Assembly: GCA_050084515.1 (NCBI GenBank)
Contig: CM114273.1
Location: 25,358,001 to 25,422,000 of the forward strand
Length of the DNA stretch: 64,000 bases
Source: Blasia pusilla
Taxonomy: Eukaryota > Marchantiophyta > Marchantiopsida > Blasiales
Reading direction: 5' to 3'
Part shown: positions 1 through 19,340 of the stretch, piece after piece
Numbering within the stretch: the first letter of the stretch is position 1
Layout of the letters: each line of letters starts with the position of its first letter
Translations under genes and position numbers: made by a program
The notes under the pieces: generated by a model
The model's database searches: none
Seen by the model: only the letters and a program-made list of their open reading frames with translations
Told to the model about the DNA's origin: nothing

Positions 1-300
1 ACCACACACATGTATGTAAATTGATATATCATTCAACTTGTTGATGATCTACTTCTTCCTACATTTTAACAACACACACTAATTATGCATGTATTATGGT
101 AAAAGGAATATATTCCAAAAATATATTCCTTAAAAAGCATGCTGGAAATGGTACTCCTGACAAGTAATTGATTCGTCCTCAAGTTCTTAAAAGACGTAAT
201 AGGTAAAAATCATGAAACTATATAAGAAAAAATTCTAAATCCAATAGATTTTATCGAAAAATACTTCAAGATTTCAACTCATCTAAAAAAATAGTTATTG
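1..300. other. Left flank, no gene seen
   Basis: AT-rich sequence with no convincing reading frame or repeat. It is the left flank of the first copia element; the five bases just before the LTR (TATTG) nearly match those after the 3' LTR (TATTT). Confidence 0.5.
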
Positions 301-721
301 TGTTGGATTCTCAACATCCACTTCTCTGAGCACCATTAATCAGATCGACCCCCTTGTATGAGGAGAAGCTTAGATTGATGGTTCCGACTTAGACGCCCAA
401 GGAGTCATAGTCATATGACGTAGGTGGTTTCAGGAGTAGCGTCACTAGGATTATCTAATCCTATATTGCATAAGGGTGCAAGGTACCGTGATGCAAAATT
501 TTTCTATTAATAGAAACAAAGAAAAATAGGTAAAAAATCCTAGTTTCCCGAGTAGTGAAATAGTTGGGAGCCGCAACGGTAGCGTATTCTTGTATGTCGA
601 GTTATCTCTATGTTCAGGTTCCATCGAAGCTCTTCTGTGAGCGCACGGACGGACTAGGGCACTTTGTATCTCCAAATTTTGTAAAGATTTTAGCGATTTC
701 GTCATTTTCTGTTTTCTCACA
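301..721 (+). repeat. 5' LTR of Copia-1
   Basis: This LTR is 421 bp, starts TGTTGG and ends ..CTCACA directly against the primer-binding site. It matches the copy at 4899-5372 along its length apart from an indel of about 55 bp and scattered substitutions. Confidence 0.9.
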
Positions 722-733
722 TGGTATCAGAGC
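722..733 (+). other. Primer-binding site (initiator tRNA-Met type)
   Basis: TGGTATCAGAGC is the standard plant copia primer-binding site, complementary to the 3' end of initiator tRNA-Met. It directly follows the 5' LTR and fixes the LTR boundary. Confidence 0.92.
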
Positions 734-793
734 AGTAGGTTTTCCAGTATTTTATACCTGGCGATCTAGTGTGTTTGCACAAAATCTTGAGAG

Positions 794-1765
794 ATGGCTA
801 CTTCTTCGTCACTTCGTGCTTGCCCTCCTCCGTTGGGTGAAGGGAAGTTAGATGAGTCTAACTATACATTGTGGAAGTTCAAAATGAGAATTGTCCTTGC
901 ATCATTTGAGATCAGGGAGATGGCCACAAAGGTTGATTCGAATCCACAACCTACATTGAGTTATGCATGTTCATCTTCATCTGGTGATATTGATCCTGTT
1001 ATATTGCTTGCATGGAAATACATAAACGTTGATGCTCTATATGCAATTGTCACGAATGTAACTGATTCTATCATGACTCTCATTCAACATACGACCACTA
1101 CTGCTGAGGCGTGGAACATTATGAAGAATCAGTATGAAACGAGGAATGAGACTCGTATTCAAAATCTGGAGAATCAGCTTACGTCCGAGAAATTTCCAGA
1201 AGGAGAAAGCGCGGAGCAATTTTTGACAAGGATCAAGAATCTTCAAGATCATGTGGCGTCCGTAGGAATTTCAAAATCTAGCAAAGATTTTGCACGTCAT
1301 TGTGTAAGGATTTTGCCTCCAAGGTATGACAATTTGGTCACTGCATTGAATACTCAAGTAAGACCCATGCCGCTTACTTTTGAATAATTTAGTGCAATGT
1401 TGGTAGAAGAGGAAATGCGCCTCAAAGCAAGACAGGGAAGTGATGCAGCATTTACTACCAACGTACAGAGAGGTAGAAATCAGGATTATAGTTCAAATGT
1501 CAAGAAGAAATTTCCAAGGAAAGCCTTCAAATGCTTTTATTGTGGTAAGCTAGGTCATCTTATCAAAGATTGTAGAAAGAGGAGTCAGGATGAGAAGAAT
1601 GGTTATTTAAGACCTAAGAAGAAGTGTGGAAATTCTGTAGAACTAGGAGAACATGAGGTAGATGCTTGGGTAGCAACGAAGAGTTTTGCCCACAGGAAGA
1701 ACATTCCACTAAGTAAAAGAGTGAAGATGCATGGGTGCTCGATAATGGAGTATCTAGGCATATGA
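794..1765 (+). pseudogene. Copia-1 gag, with in-frame stop
   Basis: The frame opens at ATG 794, just after the primer-binding site. Its first half resembles the UBN2/DUF4219-type copia Gag (LDESNYTLWKFKMR near residue 18, then a region with ENQLTSEKFPEGES). A TAA at 1385-1387 interrupts it, and the same frame resumes with a CCHC zinc knuckle (CFYCGKLGHLIKDC, about 1540-1581) that would bind packaged RNA. The frame is lost near 1765, where protease coding continues in another frame. Inactive because of the stop. Confidence 0.88.
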
Positions 1766-4700
1766 CCAATCATAAGGATTGGTATAGCTCCTTACAGCCT
1801 CTATAGAAGCCCATCGTTGTTATTGTTGGCAATAATGCAAAGTGCCATGTAGAAGGGAAAGGCACAATTTCTTTAGTCTCACAAAAAAAAGATGAAAAGA
1901 AGTTAACTGATGTACTTTACGTACCAGACAGAGTTGAATCGCAATTTGATTTCAGTAGCAGTATTATGTGATCGTGACCTAGAAGTTCGTTTCAAGAAAA
2001 CTGGAGTTGTCATTGAGGATGCCAATGGGAAGGTAGTGGGTGAAGGTATACGACATGGAAATATCTATGAGTTGTATGCTTTCACGACAAGTGCAGGTAC
2101 AGATCTTAGTAGCAGTAAGTTGTGGCATGAAAGATTTGGTCACCTAAGCTTTCCCTTACTAAGTCAGATGCAGAAATCTGACATGATTGCTAATTTATCA
2201 ATAATTTCTGGAGTGTCAGATACATGTGAAGCTTGTATGATGGACAAGCAACACCGACAACCATTTCAACAAGAGTCCAACAATAGAGCAAAGACTCCTC
2301 TACAGCTGATTTATGCTTACCTCTGTGGTAAAATGAGAACAGTGGCATTAGGTGGTTCTTCCTACTTGTTTTTAGTTGTCGACGATTATAGTAGGAAGAT
2401 GTGGGTGTATTTCCTTCGCGATAAGACAAGTGCTTTTGGAAAATTTAAAGTATGGCAGAAGCTGGTTGCGAATGAGACAAGAAAGAAGGTACAGAAGCTT
2501 CGCATCGATCGAGGATGAGAATTCTTATCAACAGAATTCAACAAATATTTGGGGGAGTATGGAATCAAGCGATAGTTAACCACGGCACATACACCACAAC
2601 AAAATGGATTTTTTGAGCGTCGAAACCGTACAGTGGTGGAGATGGCAAGATGTATGATGAAAGCAAAAGGTTTGACAGAAGGATTTTGGGCTGAAACTGT
2701 TAATACTTCCGTTTACATTCTAAATAGAAGTGCTACCAAGTCACTCCAAGGTATGACTTGTCATCAATCATACTCACGTAAGGTACCATCAGTCCAACAT
2801 TTCAGGACTTTCGGTAGTGAGTGCTTTGTACATATTCGTGAAGTATCGAGGACCAAGCTGTAGTCTAATAGCAAGAAGTGCATCTTTATGGGATACAATG
2901 ATGGGTCTAAAGCTTATCGCCTATGGTGTCGTGAGGCAAAGAAGATGCTTGTGAGTCGTGATGTGGTGTTCTAGGAACAACCTCATCAAGTGGCAGATAT
3001 CAATGGTCTATCCACATTATCATCAAACGAAGAGATAACCCATCAAAGCACACCACCAATGTTTACACTAGATCATCAAGAAGAAGAATTTTGTGATGAT
3101 TACAAAGAGCAACCTGCTCTTCCACTACGGTCGTCATACCCTGAGTGGATAAAGCAGCTCTTGGATGGTAAGGATCCACCAGCAACTGACAAAGTTATTT
3201 CACATCCAAGGAGATCCAAGAGACTAGAGGAGCAGAATAGAGCTCCCGCACATCTCGTCAACATGGCCTTGATGACAGAGGTCTTGAAGGTGGAAGAGCC
3301 ATCATGTTTGGATGAGGCCCTTGCTCATCCTCAATGGAGAGAGGCCATGCAGATGGATATGGACGCTATTCAAAGAAATGAAACTTGGACTTTGGTTGAG
3401 AAGCCAAAGGACAGGAAGATAATATGCACCAAGTGGGTGTACAAGACCAAGTACAAGTCGGACGGTACATTGTATAAATTCAAAGCAAGGTTGGTTGCAC
3501 AAGGATGTTAACAAATCGAAGGTTTTGACTACTATGAGACTTTTGCTCCTATTGCAAGGATGACAACCATTCGAATTGTTCTAGCGGTGGCAGGAACAAG
3601 ATGTTGGCATGTATACCAGTACAATGTGAAGTCTGCCTTTGTGAACGAGAGTCTCAAGGAGGAGGTGTATGTATCTCAACCACCAAGTTTTGAGACACCC
3701 GGATCATAAGAGAAAGTGTGTTTATTTCATCGAGCATTGTATGGCTAGGTACCTTTCGGTTAGGTGGGTAATACGGGCGGTTGAAGCAAGCCCCAAGGAT
3801 ATGGTATCAACGGATAGATATATTCTTCCGAGAGAAGGGTCTCATCAAGAGTCCGTCAGAAGCAAATTTGTATGTGTTTTGCAAAGATGGGATGTATATG
3901 TTGTTAGTCCTGTATGTGGATGATCAGATCATCACAGGAGACCATAGTAAGAAACTAGAGGAAATGAAGGGAGTGTTGAAATCTGAGTTTGAAATGTCAG
4001 ATTTAGGTCTTTTGCACTACTTTATAGGGCTGGAGATTTGGCAACAGTCAGATTGTATTTTTCTCTCTTAGCAAAAGTATGCTAGATAAATCTTGAAAGC
4101 AAAACTCGATCGAGATGATCGAGTGTAAGGCAGTGGTCTTGCCAATGGAGGTAGAGTTGAAACTCTCCATGGAGGATGTTTTACCATTGGTAGATGAAAA
4201 GTTGTACATAAAGCTTGTAGGCAGTTTGATATTTTTATGTAACACTAAACCAGACATTAGCTTCGGTGTGGGAGTGTTGAGTAGGTTCTGAACTAAGCCT
4301 CGTGAGAACCATTGGAAGGCAGGGATGCGTGTATTGAAGTACATCAAAGGCACTATCGAGTACGACATCATCTATAGAGCAGGGACAGAAATGATAACTT
4401 TTTGTGACTAGGATTAGGCAGGAGATTCAGATTCTCGGAGATCAGTTTTGGGTTATTGCTTCTTGGTAGGATCATGTGTGGTGTCATGGGTAAGCAAGAA
4501 GCAACCTACAATGGCTCTTTCTTCTACCGAGGCACAATACAAGGCGGCTTATTATACTTCTTGTGAAGCTGTATGGTTAAGATGGATATTGGAGGACATA
4601 GGAGAAGCACCAGAAAGTGCTATTGTAATGTGGTGTGACAATCAGAGTTGCATTGCCATAGCACATAATTCTATGTTTCATGCTCGTACGAAGCACATAG

Positions 4701-4959
4701 AGATCCACTATCATTTTGCTATCGTGAGTTGATCGAAAGAGAGGTTTTGAAGTTAGTCTATTGTCCAACAAAGGATAAACGTGCAGAAATCTTCACGAAA
4801 GCTTTGAGCGGAGATCAGCTTCACCGACATTTGAAGGGTCTTGGCATCGGTCCAAGGCAACAGTCCACAAGAGAGTGGATATTGAGAGGGAGGGGGGGTG
4901 TTGGATTCTCAACATCCACTTCTCTAAGCACCATTAATCTGATCGGCCCCCTTGTATGA
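1735..4959 (+). pseudogene. Copia-1 pol relic (PR, IN, RT, RNase H)
   Basis: Domain fragments follow in copia order. The protease motif near 1735-1775 reads LDNGVSRHMT where families have D-S/T-G, so its catalytic triad is altered. The integrase region (about 1910-2863) has the GAG-pre-integrase stretch WHERFGHLSF, the C-x2-C of its zinc site, VVDDYSRKMWVYF and the NGF-ER region of the catalytic core. RT begins near 3270 (WREAMQMDMDAI, KWVYKTKYKSDG) and keeps YVDD near 3916-3927. RNase H (about 4390-4850) shows SSTEAQYKA and [13 protein letters not shown]. At least six stops or frameshifts separate these blocks. The last frame runs through the polypurine tract into the LTR and stops at 4957-4959. 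Confidence 0.88.
4883..4898 (+). other. Polypurine tract of Copia-1
   Basis: A purine run ending in seven G residues lies immediately before TGTTGG of the 3' LTR. This is the expected plus-strand primer site of an LTR element. Confidence 0.85.
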
Positions 4960-5372
4960 GGAGAAGCCTAGATTGATGGTTCCGACTTAGACGTCGAAGG
5001 AGTCAGAGTAACATGACGTAGGTGGTTTCTGGGGTAGTGTTACTAGGATTATCTAATCCTATATTGCATCATGGTACGGGGCATCTTGATGCAATACAAG
5101 GTTAGATAATCCTAAAAAGATAGGAAAATATAAGGTTAGATAATCCAATTTTTTTTCTATTAATAGAAACAAAGAAAAGTAAGTAAAAAACCTTAGTTTC
5201 TCGAGTAGTGAAATAGTTAGGAGCCGCAGTAGTAGCGTATTCTCGTATGTCAAGTTATCTCCATGTTCAGGTTCCATCGAAGCTCTTCTATGAGCGCACG
5301 GACGGACTAGGCCACTATATCTCTAAGTTTTGTAAAGATTTCAGTGATTTTGTCACTTTTTGTTTCCTCACA
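4899..5372 (+). repeat. 3' LTR of Copia-1
   Basis: This LTR is 474 bp, about 53 bp longer than the 5' LTR. The extra sequence around 5090-5155 repeats the motif AAGGTTAGATAATCC twice, a relative of the GGATTATCTAATCC just upstream, so it looks like a local duplication after insertion or a subfamily difference. Confidence 0.9.
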
Positions 5373-6260
5373 TATTTTTGGTTCTCTCTAGGATTACAAA
5401 TCATAATTACATCCTCATTGTCATTACCCAATATTTCCAAGTTTTACGAGGATGCCTATGAGCAACCTATCCCTCTACAAGAAGTGAGATGGCACAAAGT
5501 CCTAGAGATGCAAGTAACAAAATTGATTCATGTTGAATACAATATTGTAAGAGAAATTTCTTATATGGGAACCTTCTTTTTTTCCTTTTGGGATTTTTAG
5601 GCCACGTTAAATGGTCTTACATCCTTTCAATCCTCATTACCATGTTTCTTCACTTCCAAATATATCTAGTTAATGTAGTCCTCATTTAGTGAAGTCAAGA
5701 AGAAAGAGAAAGAAGGGGGAAGGGAGCTAAAGGAGCATCTAGTAGAATATTGATTCCATTCCATTAAAGATAGCCATCTCCACACTTTTGAGTGGTTTTC
5801 CATAAGGCCATAGAGGAGGTTTGACATTACTATATCCTTGATGAAAAAGATAGGTCCTTACTTCTTAAATTGAAGAGAGTTCTCTTTAAAGAAAGGAGTC
5901 CTAAAAAACATTGAGAAGTTTTGATATTGATGGTAGTTGGGGTTGGAGATGGCCTAAAGCACAACACTCAAATTTTTTTATTGCAACCCATCACTAATGT
6001 CTCATTTTTTGGATAGAGAGTTTCCTTCTTCATTATGGATGTCCATCAATCTTTCGGATCTAACTTCAAGGAATTTTTTTTACGAAAAATATAAAGTCAC
6101 CATTTGAGGGAAAAAGGCTTTATCAAACATGTCACATCCCTTGCAATGGAATGAAGAATTTCCTTGCGATACTCTTGGGGAGATCAAAGGTCGATTGTAG
6201 TAGGTCATAAATCACCTATTGAGCCTTTTGTTTGGGGCCAATTTGAGGAACACATCAAAT

Positions 6261-6263
<3 letters not shown>
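5373..6263. other. Intergenic, no gene seen
   Basis: AT-rich sequence without a supported coding region. Short open frames here show no recognisable domain. Confidence 0.4.

Positions 6264-6315
<52 letters not shown>
6264..6315 (+). repeat. (GA)26 microsatellite
   Basis: An uninterrupted GA dinucleotide run of about 52 bp. The Leu-Ser-rich frame on the opposite strand is only a translation of this repeat. Confidence 0.98.
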
Positions 6316-6318
<3 letters not shown>

Positions 6319-7634
6319 TATGAGGCATGGATTTTTGTATTTATGAGATATATGATACAAAGAGGAGAATATTGGAGATATTTTGGTAAATATTCGCCTC
6401 AATGTTTGGGTTTTTCTGGATGAATGTGTTAGTGTAATGTTCTATGTGTTCGATTAGTGACAACAGTATATATTGCGTAACGATCTGTATATGCACGATA
6501 AACACACTAACCGAATTTTCTATGATCTATAATAAATTGAAAATTTTAAAGCCCAAAATAATCCTAAAAATTGGTTTAATTTTAGCTTCTTTATACGTCT
6601 CCGACAAGTTCCAAAGAAAAACCTTGGGAGCAGTTTCTAAAGTGAAGAAAAAAACTTTCTCATTGGCGAAGGGAAGAATCTTTCCTCAAGCTCTTCAAAC
6701 AACTTTAGTAAAAGACTTTTTTTCAAAGACGAAGACTATATATCTCAGCACTTGGATAGAGGTTTCCTTATGGATCCCCATCAAAGTTTCAAAAATGTAA
6801 ACATACGTACCTGCTAGAAAACCATTTTTGGAACCCAACCACAATCACCTCTTCATTCGGGCAAAATGCTTCCAAATTTCCAAACGCACATAAACCCAAC
6901 TTTTGAAAGATTTACAAAAAGGAACCATTTTTAGAAGCCCAACACTCCGTACGTCCCAAATTCTTGGGAGTCCTCCCTTACCTCCACTAACTTTTCCAAG
7001 ATATAAACCGTAGGGTACCTTTTTCCAAAACCCAACAAAATCATATCAATATTGTGCAAAAGCAAATCAACTTTCTATGAATTTCACTCGACTTTCCTCA
7101 CATCTAAATCCTTTGGGGGACCACATCTCTCGGGCAACTTTCGAACCCATAATGAAATGATAATCTATATAATTAAAAGAGGACGAAGCTTTAAGAAACC
7201 CTCATGAGGTGTTGACATATGTCCACTCCTATGATATCTATACATGTCACTTTGAAAGAGGAAATTGAATTAAAGAGAGAATAAAGAAAAGTAAATATCA
7301 CCCGATTAATAATTATTTTATGATAAGTGAACTTTCGTAAATTGGAGACATGTGCTTTCCAGATTTCAGATTTCCTAGCGATTTTCGAAACCTGAAAAAT
7401 AAATAGAATAATAATAGTCGTTATTATCATACTAATATTACGATAATCGCTCGCGGGAAAATCACACCGGCGCTTAGCCCCAGATCGACGAGGCAGTCTA
7501 GCTACACGTGTGGCTCAAGGATCGACGGCTGACCCGGTCCCATCTAGCTGTTCGAGGTGGGCCTGGAAGTCAATGCATGTGAGCGAGCCCCCTATTCCGT
7601 ATGACCCTCCACTTGCCTAAGACTAGACTACGCG
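6316..7634. other. Intergenic, no gene seen
   Basis: AT-rich DNA with scattered short frames (for example 6444-6800) that show no known domain. Composition rises in GC after about 7440, towards the peroxidase promoter. Confidence 0.4.
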
Positions 7635-7890
7635 TTATTTCATCCATCCCGCCGTCCGTCGAGTCTACCCCGATCCAAAGTATGTTCATGCATTCATCCG
7701 TCCGTCGAGTCTACCCCCATCCAAAGTCTGTACATCCATCCGTCCGTCCGTCCGTCCATTCATCCACATGCACCACAAAGCAATCGATCCGTCCGTCCAG
7801 CTAGCCCATCCATCTATCCCGACCGTCCGTACGTCAGATCATCCACATCCATCAGGCGAACCTGAAATAAATCCATCCATCCATCCGCTA
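7635..7890 (+). repeat. CCRT-type tetranucleotide repeats with a 46-bp duplication
   Basis: A degenerate CATC/CGTC tetranucleotide region. Within it a 46-bp unit starting CCGTCCGTCGAGTCTACC occurs at 7652 and again at 7698. Simple-sequence slippage explains it; it lies about 0.5-0.75 kb upstream of the peroxidase. Confidence 0.85.
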
Positions 7891-8018
7891 CAGTCCAGTC
7901 CACTCTACTGAAGAGCGACGCACGGAAGAGTGGACAGACTACAGCTCTCTCTCTATCTCTCCGGTGAAAAGCGATGGAGCTTCCAGAGTCATATGCGTAA
8001 ATAAATCACTTCTGTCTT

Positions 8019-8034
8019 CGATATATATATACGA
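8019..8034 (+). promoter_or_regulatory. Possible TATA region of the peroxidase gene
   Basis: A GATATATATATACG stretch lies about 370 bp upstream of the ATG at 8401, after a CT-rich tract (7943-7962). It would give a 5' leader of about 340 bp. This is position and composition only; other AT stretches could serve. Confidence 0.25.
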
Positions 8035-8400
8035 GAGTCCGATGGGAATGCGCAGCAGCTCATTCGATTTTGGGATCCCAGATCGCGGACTCGCCGCAAG
8101 GATTTATGTCGCAAAGGAAAGAAGAAGGAAGGAATTCTCCTCTCGCGGACAGTTTGGAGCTGGCGATTGAAGGAGTTGATGAAGGAGGAGCAGCTGCTGC
8201 ACTGGAATTTTCAGCAGCCTCCAGTTTTTCCTCATGGCTTGCGGAATCCGAGTGCCCGAAGCTGCGCGGGTCCGAATTCAGCCTCTTCGCGATTCAATGA
8301 ACGATCCATTGATTCATTGATCGAGAGAGAGACATAGAGATAGAGAGAGGCGAAGAGATTGGGATCAGTGGAGGGAGAGAAGGAGGGGGAGGTGGACGGG

Positions 8401-14947
<6,547 letters not shown>

Positions 14948-17128
14948 CAATAATATCTTGCTTTCACTTCAAAACCATTATCTTTCACATGCTATTCTCC
15001 TATTCTTCCACTTCAAAATTTGTTAAATATACAAATGCTATGTAAGATTAGAGTTCTCCTCCATTGCTCATGTATGATCAATGGTATCCATAAATCTTTT
15101 TTTGTGAGAATCGTGACAACTTACAACTTTGTGTCAAGTTCATCAACTTTAGCCATGTCCACAATCTACTTATCTAGCTTTTATAAGCTCGAGATCAATT
15201 TAGTTGACACTCTTGAGATTGTCTTGATGTTATATTCTTTGAGTTCCCATCCCTCTCTTATTCATGATGGATTTTTCCATCTTTCCATAATGTTGATAGC
15301 CATGTTGCTTTCTATTACGTATGATTTCCCCTTTCCACTCTCATTGAGTGTCATATTTAGCAACCACTAGAGATCATAAGTTTTACCTTTTAATCATGAA
15401 TTTTCGTTCTCCTCCCCAAGACTCTTAAATTCCATATCTTATGTGTATATCCCAACTTCCTACGATATGTAGATAAGCCTCTCATATTTATTTCAGTTGA
15501 TATATATGCCATATACATTTCCGACCATATGCATACTTAGCAAGTTCCTCTAAGTTAAATAATCATGTATGTTCTAGATAGTATTCCACCAACTTAATCT
15601 ACTTCTCACTTGGGGCCCCATCAATGGAAGCACAATGGAAGCAAGTCTTGTTAAATACTTGATAAAATATGGATACCAATTGCTAAATGCTTGTGGAGTA
15701 AAAGAAAAAAAAGGCTTGCATTGCCAAAGAGAAAAGAAGTACAAGCCAAATAATAATTAGGTTGATCATTCTATCTGTTATGATATTCATATGTTTCTTA
15801 TGTAATATCATGATTTGTGATATCGGAAGTTAAGCTCCATGTGTTATTTTTTTTCTCATGGAGCCAAATAAACTTACCAGCCATTGGCATGGGAGGAGTA
15901 TTAATAAAGTTGTTCTTGATTTCTCCTTGGATGATAGGGCCCTATTCTTTTTGACAAACCATAAATCTTTTCAATGTGGTCTTCAGATTCACGTGTATAA
16001 TAAGTCAAGCTTCGGCATGGAAATTTGTTAGTCATGATTTTGAATGAGATCTTCTTGCTTAAGTTTAACCATTCTTTGAATCAAATTTCCTTATGAGTTC
16101 TATAGGGTTTTCGAGTATTCCATTTTTGTTTTCTTTTGGTTTTATAGATTTTTCCAAAAATAAATAAATTTTTGGGTAATGTTGGAGACTAGGAGTTGAA
16201 GTCTTTTTGTTTTCCTTTCCATTTTCAATCAAATATCCCATTTCTCTTGTGTGCTTCAATCACGAATCGACTCAAACATTCCACCGTTTTCTTGAATTAT
16301 TATGATCTTGTTCTCTAGAAGTACAATCTTATGTGAAAATTAATTCTTTTGAAAAAATTATATGAACCAACCAATGCTCAAAGGAAGCCATGCATTTGCA
16401 TGCATTAATTAATTGGTACATGAATTATGGTTGCATACATGGAGTGTCATTTAAGTATTAGAATTAGCTAGAATTTTGGAATCCTCTCACCATGAAAAAT
16501 TGAATCGAATCCTAGATGGAGCCAAAGAAACTTACCAACAATAGGTAATTGAATTAAAATAATAAACTAAAAACCTAATAACCCACTAGCAAAGAAATTA
16601 AAACCGAAGGTGCCGTGGAGCAATTTTTTCTTTGCTTTCCATCCAACCATGCAAGAAAATTGATATGCCCACCATAAGCAAAATCTTTGACTTTAATATT
16701 TACAATACTAGGAAAAAGATTCTAACAAGTTTTTCTCTAGATACCAATATTTTCATTGCAAGAGGATATGTAATAATTTCCCAAGATATAGGAGATGCTA
16801 CCACATAAGGGCATGAGTGTGGAGAAGTTCCATGAAAAAATCAGGGCTCTTATGTAGATCCCCGCTTTGGCTCTTAAGGGTACGCAGGAGACGATATTGA
16901 TTGGATAAACAGTAGAGTAAACAAAGCTAGTAAATTTTTCTTCCTAACTACCAAATTCATAAAGAATGAAACCAAGTTTTATTGATCGTTTAGGACTGCA
17001 TTATATCATGATATGTAAATGGTGAGGAATAATTGGGACTTATTAAGACCATGAAAAAAAAAAGGTTTACCACCTTAAAAGTGGAAACTTTGATCTAACA
17101 CCACATGGAAGAATGATTGAATAAACAG
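14948..17128. other. Peroxidase 3' flank and intergenic DNA
   Basis: AT-rich sequence with no recognised gene. A 116-codon open frame at 15020-15370 has no recognisable domain and lies directly downstream of the peroxidase stop, so it is not called. Confidence 0.4.
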
Positions 17129-17435
17129 TGGAAAACTGCTAAACAAGCATAATTGGTGGAATACGGCTCTCACTCACACACACCATCATGGAGAACAAAA
17201 TTTGCAATGAGAGAATGAGTGGAGGTTGGTCCTCTTCTCAATTATATAGGGTATGTAGAAGCAACCCTAACCCTATCCTTAACCATAGTCTCAAGTTAGA
17301 CTAATTGTGATTAACTAACCCTATTTAAGATAATCATGCTTAACTAACTAACCAAGATTAAGCTTCCCTACTTCGTGTGAGTACCAAATGTAGCAGTTTA
17401 GGTGTCTCATGAGCTTGACTATAACTCAATCTTCA
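17129..17435 (-). repeat. 3' LTR of Copia-2
   Basis: 307 bp, starting TGGAAAACTGC and ending ..ATCTTCA on the + strand. On its right, still on the + strand, lies CTGCCCCTCAAGCTC, the reverse complement of the polypurine tract. Confidence 0.9.
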
Positions 17436-19200
17436 ATACTGCCCCTCAAGCTCATATCGATACCTCTAACACCTAAATCATTTCTAAACATCTCAAACTT
17501 ATCTCCAGAAAAGACCTTTGTAAAGATGTAACCAATTTGCTGATCTGTATCTATATACACAAGATCAATTTCTCCTGCAAGCACTTTCTCTCTGATAAAA
17601 TGATACTGCACCTCAACATGTTTTGTACGAGCATGAAACACTGGGTTATTAGCAAGCTTGATACTACTAATATTATCTGCATATATTATTTTAGGTCCTA
17701 AGTTACTAACACCAATCTCAACAAGTAATCGATGAAGCCACACCGCCTCACATGCTATATTGGTTGCTCCTATGTACTCAGCCTCTGTTGGAGATAAAGC
17801 AACTGTAGGTTGATTCTTTGAAGCCCAACTTATAGCTGCGCTTCCCAAAGTAAATAAATAACCAGATGTGGAGTGTCGATCAGATACGCTTCTTGCCCAA
17901 TCAGCATCTGTGAATCCATGTAATTGAAAACTCGGAGAAGGTTCAAATTGATATTCCAAATTGAATAGAGAATTTCACATACCACATAATCCTCCTCACA
18001 ACATCAAGGTGAGGTTTTCGAGGTGTTTGCATAAACTAGCTCACTAGGCCAACAACATAGCTCAAATCTGGTCTGGTTATAGTTAGATAGATCAAACTTC
18101 CAACCATGCGCATGTACATATTAGAATCTGCAAGCAGCTCTCCTTCATCCACTCTTAGCTTCACGCTCTAGTCCAACGGTGTAGAAATTGGCTTACAAGC
18201 CGTCATACCATATTTTGAAAGCATATGAAGAGCATATTATCGTTGTAGTAACCACATGCTCTCTCAAACCTTGATAAACTCAATACCAAGGAAGTACTTG
18301 AGTTCTCCCAAGTCCTTCATATCGAATTCTCCTTGTAACTAAAGCTTAACTTGTTGTACCATTTCTTCAATACTCCCTGTAATCAAGAGATCGTCAACAT
18401 ACAACACAATGAGAATTGTATGATCTTGTCCTCTCAAGACATATAACGAGGAGTTAGAATCACATACCCTAAAACCCAACTCTTGTAGGACGTATGTAAT
18501 CTTGCCATACCAAGCTCTTGGAGCTTGTTTGAGGCCGTATAGAGCTTTCTTCAACCTGCACACGCAAAATGGAAACTTGGGATGCTTGTATCCAAGTGGT
18601 TGAGTCATATATACCTCCTCGTATAGATCTCCATTCAAGAAGGCATTCTTGACGTCCGTGTGATGTAATCTCCACTTCTTACTTACTGCAACTACAACCA
18701 ATGTTCTCGTAGTCGTCATCTTTGCAACATGGCTAAATGTTTCCTCATAATCAATACCATATTGTTTTGCATAGCCCTTAGCCACCAATCTCGCTTTGTA
18801 TCTGTTAATTGTACCATCTTGATTTTGTAAACCCATTTGCAACCAATAGCTTCCTTACCGAAAGATATATCAACCTGCTCCCATGTTTGTTGATGTCTTA
18901 ATGCATCAAGCTCTTCTTCCATAGCTTCAATCCATTTGGCTTTACTCACAACTTCTTCAAAATAACTCGGCTCCTGCTCTTGAAGGGTAGTCATCATATA
19001 TGCATGATGTGTAAAAAGAAAACCTTCATTTATGAATCTATGAACTGGATGTGTAACTCTACTTGATCTACGAAGTTGTTGTTTAGAGGTAGATGCCTCT
19101 GACACCTGACTCAAGCTCTGACTAGTGTCAACAGACTAAATATGTACTCTTCTCGTCCATGGACTCATAGATTTAACTGATGAATCTAGGACCTCTCCTA
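17426..19200 (-). pseudogene. Copia-2 pol, 3' half (RT and RNase H)
   Basis: On the - strand from 19200 the frame runs through SQVSEASTSKQQLRRSSRV into the copia RT (KWIEAMEEELDAL, GCKWVYKIK), then in a shifted frame YKARLVAKGYAKQYGIDYEE, LHHTDVKNAFLNGDL and the catalytic LYVDDLLITG (near 18378-18407). RNase H at 17426-17959 keeps GFTDADWARS, LSPTEAEYIG and HARTKHVEVQYHFIREKV. Stops and frameshifts around 17960-18340 and 18716-18842 break it. Confidence 0.9.
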
Positions 19201-19205
19201 ATCCT

Positions 19206-19340
19206 TGTCGTACGCACACATATCGCTACACAACTATATCGCTGGTCATATCTATACCACACAACACCGATCTTCCCCACACACGGGTCGATCCACACAT
19301 GTAAAAAAATCAACTCATACATATACATGGAGATCACACA
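19206..19340 (-). repeat. Displaced LTR segment X
   Basis: About 135 bp that begins TGTCGTACGC at the insertion edge and ends GATCACACA. It matches 19825-19960 at roughly 88-90% by eye. In a normal element this segment would sit at the other end of the insertion, next to 28910. Confidence 0.9.

Larger units (their letters stand above)
301..5372 (+). mobile_element. Copia-1: degenerate Ty1/copia LTR retrotransposon
   Basis: A complete but decayed element of about 5.07 kb. Both LTRs begin with TGTTGGATTCTCAACATCC and end in CA. A primer-binding site complementary to initiator tRNA-Met lies directly after the 5' LTR, and a G-rich polypurine tract lies directly before the 3' LTR. Between them the copia order Gag, protease, integrase, RT, RNase H can be read on the + strand, broken by several stops and frameshifts. 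Flanking pentamers TATTG and TATTT look like a target duplication with one later substitution. No part can make a full polyprotein, so the copy is not autonomous. Confidence 0.93.

Noticed and set aside
8070-8300. 76-codon open frame upstream of the peroxidase
   Set aside because: No recognisable domain, and it sits in the likely leader or promoter. It could be an upstream ORF but nothing supports expression.
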